Notes under the pieces: model-generated
Database searches by the model: none
What the model saw: only the letters and a program-made list of their open reading frames with translations
Told to the model about the DNA's origin: nothing
In this document: in pieces, positions 48,313 to 64,000 of the stretch
How the letters are laid out: every line of letters starts with the position of its first letter
Numbering within the stretch: the first letter of the stretch is position 1
Assembly: GCF_963583255.1 (NCBI RefSeq)
Contig: NC_084815.1
Coordinates: forward strand, 3,456,150 to 3,520,149
Reading direction: 5' to 3'
From: Pyrus communis
Taxonomy: Eukaryota; Streptophyta; Magnoliopsida; Rosales; Rosaceae
DNA length: 64,000 nt
Translations under genes and position numbers: made by a program

Positions 48313-50661
48313 ATGGAGGAATCGATTGGGAGCTTGTGCAAGGGCGTAGCGTCCTTCTGCAACCACCTCCAGAGCAGCTGCGACGCCCTCAAAACTTCCG
48401 TCGACCGCCGCCCCATCCCTCTCGATACGGCGTCGTCCACCTTCCTCCAATCCCTCAATCGCCGAGTCTCCGCCGCTAGCACCCAACTCAACCTCCTCGA
48501 TACGATGTCGTTCGGCACCGTCTCCTTCGAGGAGCTCTTGGGCCACTGCTCCGAGGTCTACAAGGACAACCAAACCCGCCTCCTCCACCTCCAACATCGT
48601 CTCTCCCCCTCCTCCGTCGCCGGTACTAATTTTCTAGCCAGCCAAACACGCCTTTAGATTGTAATTATTCATAATTTCTCATTAGTTATGGTTTTATTGC
48701 AGAACTTGAGATTGACGACGACGAAGATTTTACATCGACGACGGTTGATCAGGAGCACGGATTCGATGCATCTGTCATTGATGAAGAAGAAGATTTGTAT
48801 CCTTATTTAAGAATTGAAAATTTAAATTTATAAAATTGGGAATTGGAATTTCGATTTGTGTTTTCTTAGTGTTTCGATTAGATTGGACGAGTCTCTGAGT
48901 TTGAAGAAGCTCGGGCTTTCGGATGCATCTCTTGCATCTTTAGGTGAGAAAATTGAAGTCAAAACCCTAAATCTCTGTTTGTTTGTGATTTCTAGTTCAC
49001 AATGCTTGAATTTCGGTTTCTTTTTCTTTGTAGTTTCTGTTTAATATTCGTCTTTGCAATTGATATTTTTGGTTTTATCACTCAATCTCTTGCAGCAAAT
49101 GATAAAAATGAGGACACTGATGTATCTATGCATGAGTTGAAATCCTTAAAGGGGTCATATGATCCTTCCACGAAGACCTCAGGAGCTTCCGGAGATAGAT
49201 TGCTATCTGATTTTGGTATTTAACGCTGTGTTTTATAGTATGTTTCCGTTGAAAATCATCGGTTTAGCTACGAACAAAATCTTGCGAATATTGCCCATTG
49301 ATGTTGGGCATTGCTAAATGTAGGTGAAGTTGAGGATAAGCCAAAGCTAGCTGAAGTTCATTTGCCTCTTGTAAAGGTGTCCCCGGATGATTACGAGAGT
49401 CTTCCTTCCTACATGAAAAGTTTAGCACCTTGGGAGGTATGAATTTGCTACATGTTTCTTGTGATTGCATTCTTGTTTGCAAGCAATGCATGCTTTAGTC
49501 AAGATAATGCTTAAATCATATGCATCACGATTCATGAAGGAACTTGCTCTTGTACCGGCATTTGGAATCCTTATGTTGATAAAATATAGAGAGGTGTATC
49601 TATCTGAGAAATGGACTAAATTATGTTTTCTAAGAAAAGGCAAGAAGATTGCGTAAGGAATTTATATTATACCGAAAGCTGTAAGATGTTGGATATCGAA
49701 ATTAACAGTTTCAGCTCATAATACTAACTAGTGATAGAGTTTCCATGTCAATTGTGCTTGAGTATTAAGAATGACATCCTGAAGGTTTCCAATTTAGCAA
49801 CCCAAAAGGTGATAGAGCATGATATATCTCAGTTTTGTCATTGTTCATCGTCAGGCGTTGAAACATTATTTGAGGATGTTGCATAGCAGATTTAGGCATG
49901 GTTCATGGAGTTCATGAATATGTATGATGCACTGTGTAACCCAGATGATTTCGATATAGTGTCTTCATATATTCGTATAGCTCTTGCTATGTCTTCATCG
50001 AGCAAGAAAAATGAAAGGAAATAAGAATGACATTAGGGTAGAATAAGATCGATGGTGAGTTGCTGACAAACTGACCGTGCTTTCATGTGCATGTAGAAAC
50101 TTACGAGTTTTAGTCTGAAATGAATACATCAATCCTCATCAAAATATCGCAATTTGCTTTATAGTTTATGCATAATGTCGATTTTTCTGTTCATTTTGTT
50201 TCCAATTTCTGAGAATTTGTGTTGTGTTCAACTCGACTTTAAGGACCTGCTTGCCGCTGTCGAGAAGATTAACTCAAGCCTGAAACAGAAAGCGAGGGGG
50301 ACTAATTTCTTCCATCAAGATGAAATTTCATCCTTGGGCTTAGGCAAGTTCTTTCTTTCACTTCTTCGTAGACTGATTTCACGCAAGAACAATGGTAATC
50401 CTTCTGTGCATCCATACTTGTTGGCATATGCGCACATATTTCATTTGAAATCTCTTTACCACCAAACTTTCATGAGGCAATCCGACTACTTTTCGGAACT
50501 CCAAAAAATAGATTTTTACAGATGTCAAATTCAATGGCCTGATTTGGTGCTGTTTCATTGATATAGGGCCGAAAGCGAGATCTTACTTGCTGCTGCTTGT
50601 ACGCATGAATCGATTGGTTGTTGAGACCGTAAGTGGTTTAATCTCATACCGAGTTTTGTAA
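48313..50661 (+). CDS. conserved plant protein, possibly SKA3-like
   Basis: Seven exons: 48313-48622, 48703-48796, 48870-48943, 49096-49215, 49324-49436, 50244-50343 and 50567-50661. They join in frame to 301 residues. The N-terminal ~95 residues are helical (MEESIGSLCKGVASFCNHLQ, then FLQSLNRRVSAASTQLNLLD and SFEELLGHC). An acidic linker (ELEIDDDEDF) and KKLGLSDASLASL follow. The conserved C-terminal block has YESLPSYMKSLAPWEDLLAA, then VEKINSSLKQK and LVRMNRLVVETV. Intron 6 starts with GC (TTAG|GCAAGT), which is needed for an intact protein. Position next to UBP12 matches AT5G06590 of Arabidopsis. Similarity to spindle/kinetochore-associated protein 3 is my recollection of layout, not a demonstrated homology. 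Confidence 0.8.
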
Positions 50662-52011
50662 TGAGATGTATATTAATATAGTCCAATGGAAAGGGGAAAA
50701 AAATCGCCAAAAATCTTGCTGGCAGAACTGGGTGAGCCGTTTACGCAATTATGCAAGGAATCGACGAATTACTTGTTTAATTTCTTTTTAAGGCCTGTCT
50801 GAGAACTGTTTCGTTTTTAGTTTTTGGTTTTCACTTTTTGTGTTAGTGAAGGTGCGAGTATTTATATACTAGTGCATTTTACTTACTGGTCCTGCCCCCG
50901 CATTCCTTTAACGAGTGCTTCTGTTTACTCCCAATTCTCGTCTTTGAACACTCCTGGAAACTCACTCAATTAAATTAATTTGCTTTGGACATCCATCTTC
51001 TCATCTCCTTTCTTCGGGTTATTCCACATATGGGCATGTAGGGATGGGCATTGGGTATGGTAGTGGGCAACTGCAGTTAATTACCTATAACCGTTAAGAG
51101 CTATAACCATGTATGTACCCATATATCCGTTGGGTAATCGTATCCTTAACCGCACATAACCGTACCTGTAACCATTTACGCACAAGTCTTCACTTTCGAC
51201 AAAATTGAAGAGTCAGGAGACAGATTGCGTGTGTAAACAGAGCCACTCTTCTTTAATTCAATGCTGAGGCTGAGAGCAGCAGCCCCAGAGGCATTGCTTG
51301 CTATGACTAGTGGATTCATCCTAACGTGATATAAATTTGTTCTGGCATTGTATAAAGTATGAAATATAACAAAATAAATGCAATACGAGTGCTCATTTAC
51401 TTCGGTATGTAAATCAACATGTCACACACTGGATAGATGGAACTGTAAAGCGGAAAATAAACAGATCGATACATACAAACATGCCAATGTGATATCGTAT
51501 ATCTTATACAATCTGAGAGCCAGAATTCTGAATATGCCAACCATGCTAATACAAACCCGTTTCGCAGTTTTTTGTTTTCCAAGGCCTTCACGAAAATGAG
51601 AGAAAATTAATTGAACACGAAAAATAATATTACGGAACAATCCTACATGCAAATGTAGCCAACCGTACCCGATATACATGCCCTCAAAATCTCCTTATGT
51701 ACTGCTAAACTACAATGGAGCTGTATAAGGAAAGCAACCAACCTCCGAAAGCAAGGTGGTGCCTTCAATAAGGAGGTAAAGAAAACAAACAACAGAAACA
51801 GAGCACATCTCTAGCAGGGGGAGATGATCTTCCCCTTCCCCGACCACGTGAATGAATATTTGATCCCAAACGACAACAATCGATTGCTTGACCAAATCAC
51901 CCCTATATGAGCTACATCTCGTTTGCATCCTGGCTATTTTCCGACTGCCTCCGTGGCACTGAGGGATGCTAAGTACAAGCTGATGCACCAGTCGAGGACC
52001 ATCAGCTCTTA
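50662..52011. other. intergenic / convergent 3' flanks
   Basis: This lies between the convergent 3' ends of the 301-residue protein gene and the UBP12 gene. A one-ended hAT-like scrap begins TAGGGATGGGCATTGGGTA at 51039 and continues with TAACCG words to about 51190. From about 51600 the sequence probably includes UBP12 3' UTR. Confidence 0.45.
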
Positions 52012-61733
<9,722 letters not shown>

Positions 61734-61786
61734 TGCTGCCGCGCAACGAACCGTCCGATCGACGAATCAGAGAGACGAACGATAAC

Positions 61787-61826
<40 letters not shown>

Positions 61827-61830
61827 AGCG
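61734..61830 (-). promoter_or_regulatory. UBP12 5' UTR with CT/GA repeat
   Basis: A GA run of about 32 bases (61790-61822) reads as CT on the transcribed strand and lies 57-90 bases upstream of the ATG. Such tracts are common in plant leaders and can bind GAGA-factor (BBR/BPC) proteins. The transcript start was not determined. Confidence 0.6.
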
Positions 61831-63120
61831 GGGCTTCGTTTGAGAGGATTCCCGAAAGAAACTGGCTCCGAGACAAGCCGCTCGCTGAGTGCAAACTCCA
61901 GGGAGGGGAGGGGTGTATCGGGGATTTCGTGAAAGTACGGGGTTAGTTTGGGAAATGACGGACGGAGTGCGGTGGGTTTATGTGTGAGAGGCGTGAGATC
62001 TTGAGCGTGTGAGAGGACCAGTGGGAAGCCGACAGCTGGGGTGGGATGGGTTGGGTGGGGTACAAAATGGATGACGTGGCAGTATCCAGAGGGTCACGTG
62101 CGTGCGCACAGGCAAATGGCGGTGTGTGATCTTTCCTCGTACACTGGTATTTTCAAGCCTTTGTTCAAGTGGTGATGTCATAAATTCATAAACAATTGGA
62201 AACTTTACACAATTGGCACTGGACTTCTCCACTTTTATACAATCCGCCAACTTTAATTTTTTTGTTCAAAAATGTTTTTAGAAAAATTGTTTCTAAATTC
62301 CAAAAGCACTTTAAGTGCTTTCTACAAGAAGAACCAATTATGTACTTTCTAGAAGAAGCACCAATTATGTGCTTCTTCCGGGAAAGCACTTAAAATGTTT
62401 TTTCATGATTTATTATCATTTTTACTAAAGATTATTTCTATTTTAAAAGTATATCCAAACGATCTTTAAATTTATTTAAATTTAAATTATAGAAACGAGG
62501 ATACAAACTTTGATGACGGGGGTGATGCATACTACTGAACTTAGCTGATGATTATTTTGAAGAATAAAGTTGCCCATCGCTTTGCCCGCCTAACCTTTCG
62601 ATTAGCTGATGATTGTATTTAGTTCGAGGAACATCCTTTTGTAATACGTGATTTGATTAAGGAGATCTCCCTCTCTTATACTTCTTAGCCTTTGAGCATT
62701 TTCAATGAAATTATGCCGCTTTATTAAAAAGAAAAAAAAAAAAAACTTCTATGTTATTTATGACCTTTCACGTTTAGTTTTAATGAAAATTAGGTAAAAC
62801 TTTAACCATGTTAGCTAGTAAACAGGTTATTCGGGTCATCTAGTGCTATACACATAATAATCACGTTACGTTCAGCTTTTAGAATTGAAATTCTCGTGTT
62901 TGTTTTTTTACCTTTATCGTGTTTGCTATGTGTATCATACAATACTAATTACATTAGTTATAACCATTTGAGTATTTCATACTTTAGCTTCCAAATTCTA
63001 TGTTTGATTCAATATCATTTCGCTTTGATAATAAACTTAGTCTAGTAATAGAATAGCGGAGGAATGATGGCGATGGAAAGATATGTAGAAGAAATGTATA
63101 AGGAAATACGCACAAATGAA
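61831..63120. other. upstream/intergenic DNA
   Basis: The UBP12 upstream region is followed by AT-rich DNA. Words such as AAAGCACTT and AAGTGCTTTC in inverted order (about 62300-62400) suggest a small MITE whose edges I cannot place. A poly(A) run at about 62730-62744 preceded by TTATGCCGCTTTATT suggests a retroposon tail. Confidence 0.35.
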
Positions 63121-63142
63121 AGCAAATTGAATGGTTAGTAAT

Positions 63143-63340
63143 CTACGTTGAGTACCAAGCAAGCAAAGCTACCTTAGGACAAAATCCAAAGTTTCTAATC
63201 AAAGTTTTATTCACACTTAAAAGCAATTTTTCAGTATATCTATAGAACAAGCCTGCCAGTGAAGCTTTCAAATTTGGAAAAGCTATCTGCAAAGCTTTGT
63301 TAAGAGACTCCATTTTATCCGTTGCAGTTTTTGGATTCAC
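63143..63340 (-). pseudogene. unrecognised coding-like fragment
   Basis: A minus frame of 65 codons reads NPKTATDKMESLNKALQIAF and continues with LKASLAGLFYRYTEKLLL. It is helical and could be part of a gene or transposon protein, but I recognise no family and see no exon structure. The neighbouring segment upstream on the minus strand (about 63345-63400) gives a coiled-coil-like KLEAELARVE in another frame. Confidence 0.25.
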
Positions 63341-63614
63341 CGTTGCCTCTGCTTGCTTTCCTCAACTCGGGCCAGTTCAGCCTCGAGTTTTGCAACCTCG
63401 GCATCATAACAAGATTTTACCACGGCCGCGGCCTTAGGGAGATTACTTGCCTACGTAAAGGCGGATGGTTAGCACGAGAAGTTGGTTTCGTGGAAGGGAT
63501 AACTTCACAATACAGGAGACTTTTACCACGACATTCTCGGCTGTTCTAGGGACCAAGAATGCCGAGGTTAACAACTGAGAAGCACTTCAGTAATACTTGT
63601 AAAGCAGAACTTAC

Positions 63615-63916
63615 CTGGCAGAGTTACTGCAGAAGCCCTCTTAGGAGCATTATCTGAGTGCTCCAACCCAAGATACTGCTGCCAAGCACCATAGGCATCC
63701 CGTCTCTAAGGAAAACAAAATTCATATACTGGAGTTACGAAAAACCCACGTACGCAATATCCATAACCGCAGTTCAGATTTACCCTCGGACATATAATAT
63801 GAAAGCAAGGAGACTGGAATTATGATAGACCATAAACATACCTGCAATCGACTCCATACGATGTCTGGATCCTGCAAGCACTTTAGACAGCCACGTGACA
63901 ATAATGCAAACTTCCA
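63615..63916 (-). pseudogene. duplicated 3' exons of a UBP12-type gene
   Basis: Two minus-strand exons match the UBP12 C-terminus in order. Exon 63842-63916 reads WKFALLSRGCLKCLQDPDIV then WSRLQ (the intact gene has WKFAFLSLGRPEYLQDSDVV then SSRFQ). Exon 63615-63705 reads RRDAYGAWQQYLGLEHSDNA then PKRASAVTLPG. The intron between them is alignable to the corresponding UBP12 intron (shared CAATAGACCATA/GATAGACCATA near the donor), so the copy came from genomic DNA. The final exon NRHTYEKPVKIYN was not found, and residues constant in the family are changed, so it is probably a pseudogene. It may continue past 64000, so a paralogous gene cannot be fully excluded. Confidence 0.75.
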
Positions 63917-64000
63917 CTGCACAACCGAAAGGGAAATAAACAAGGAAGCAAAATAAGAATCGATATTCATCTAATCGAAGAACCTGCAATATATATAAGG

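Noticed and set aside
48238..48597. 119-codon antisense frame over the SKA3-like exon 1
   Set aside because: It is a shadow of the real exon on the opposite strand, with no homologous features.
62060..62410. Full MITE at AAAGCACTT inverted words
   Set aside because: Short inverted words are visible but no consistent ends or target duplication could be placed.

Overview
The window is nuclear DNA from a flowering plant. Genes are intron-rich with GT-AG borders, intergenic DNA is AT-rich, and Copia, LINE, SINE, TRIM and hAT-like elements are abundant. The proteins are eudicot-like. A woody Rosaceae species of the apple/pear type is my best guess, from the general style of proteins and repeats; nothing here proves it.

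Layout. From 1 to about 29.1 kb the DNA is repeat-dominated. It holds a LINE-type RNase H remnant (400-850), a decayed ~225-bp tandem repeat carrying two SINEs (1.7-2.7 kb), and a minus-strand Copia relic (2.9-7.2 kb). A sucrase/ferredoxin-like pseudogene scrap (8.5-8.75 kb) follows. Next is a 3.5-kb non-autonomous hAT-like element packed with seven near-identical 339-bp tandem repeats (8930-12465), then a small hAT element (13.4-14.0 kb). A plus-strand Copia relic (17.7-25.8 kb) is split by a 4.6-kb LTR-like insertion with a 5-bp target duplication. Last come a four-exon D-lactate dehydrogenase gene fragment (26.2-26.9 kb) and a TRIM retrotransposon in tandem-array form nested in another hAT-like element (27.96-29.05 kb).

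From 29.3 kb onward there are real genes: an SPX-RING E3 ubiquitin ligase of the BAH1-like/NLA family (minus, 29270-31839); a dead LINE (33.0-36.0 kb); an intronless-CDS SAM-domain protein (plus, 37616-38407); a glutamate carboxypeptidase-like protein of the AMP1/LAMP1 family (plus, 10 exons, 43346-47277); tRNA-Arg(CCU) (minus, 48120-48191); a conserved plant protein, possibly SKA3-like (plus, 7 exons with one GC-AG intron, 48313-50661); and the deubiquitinase UBP12/13 (minus, many exons, 52012-61733). Two diverged exons copied from the 3' end of a UBP12-type gene lie at 63.6-63.9 kb.

How the genes relate. They do not form a pathway. An ubiquitin ligase and a deubiquitinase happen to be linked. 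The DLD fragment, the 48.3-kb gene and UBP12 recall the Arabidopsis order AT5G06580 (DLD) - AT5G06590 - AT5G06600 (UBP12), which suggests an ancestral block. The most unusual structures are the satellite-loaded hAT-like element and the nested TRIM array.
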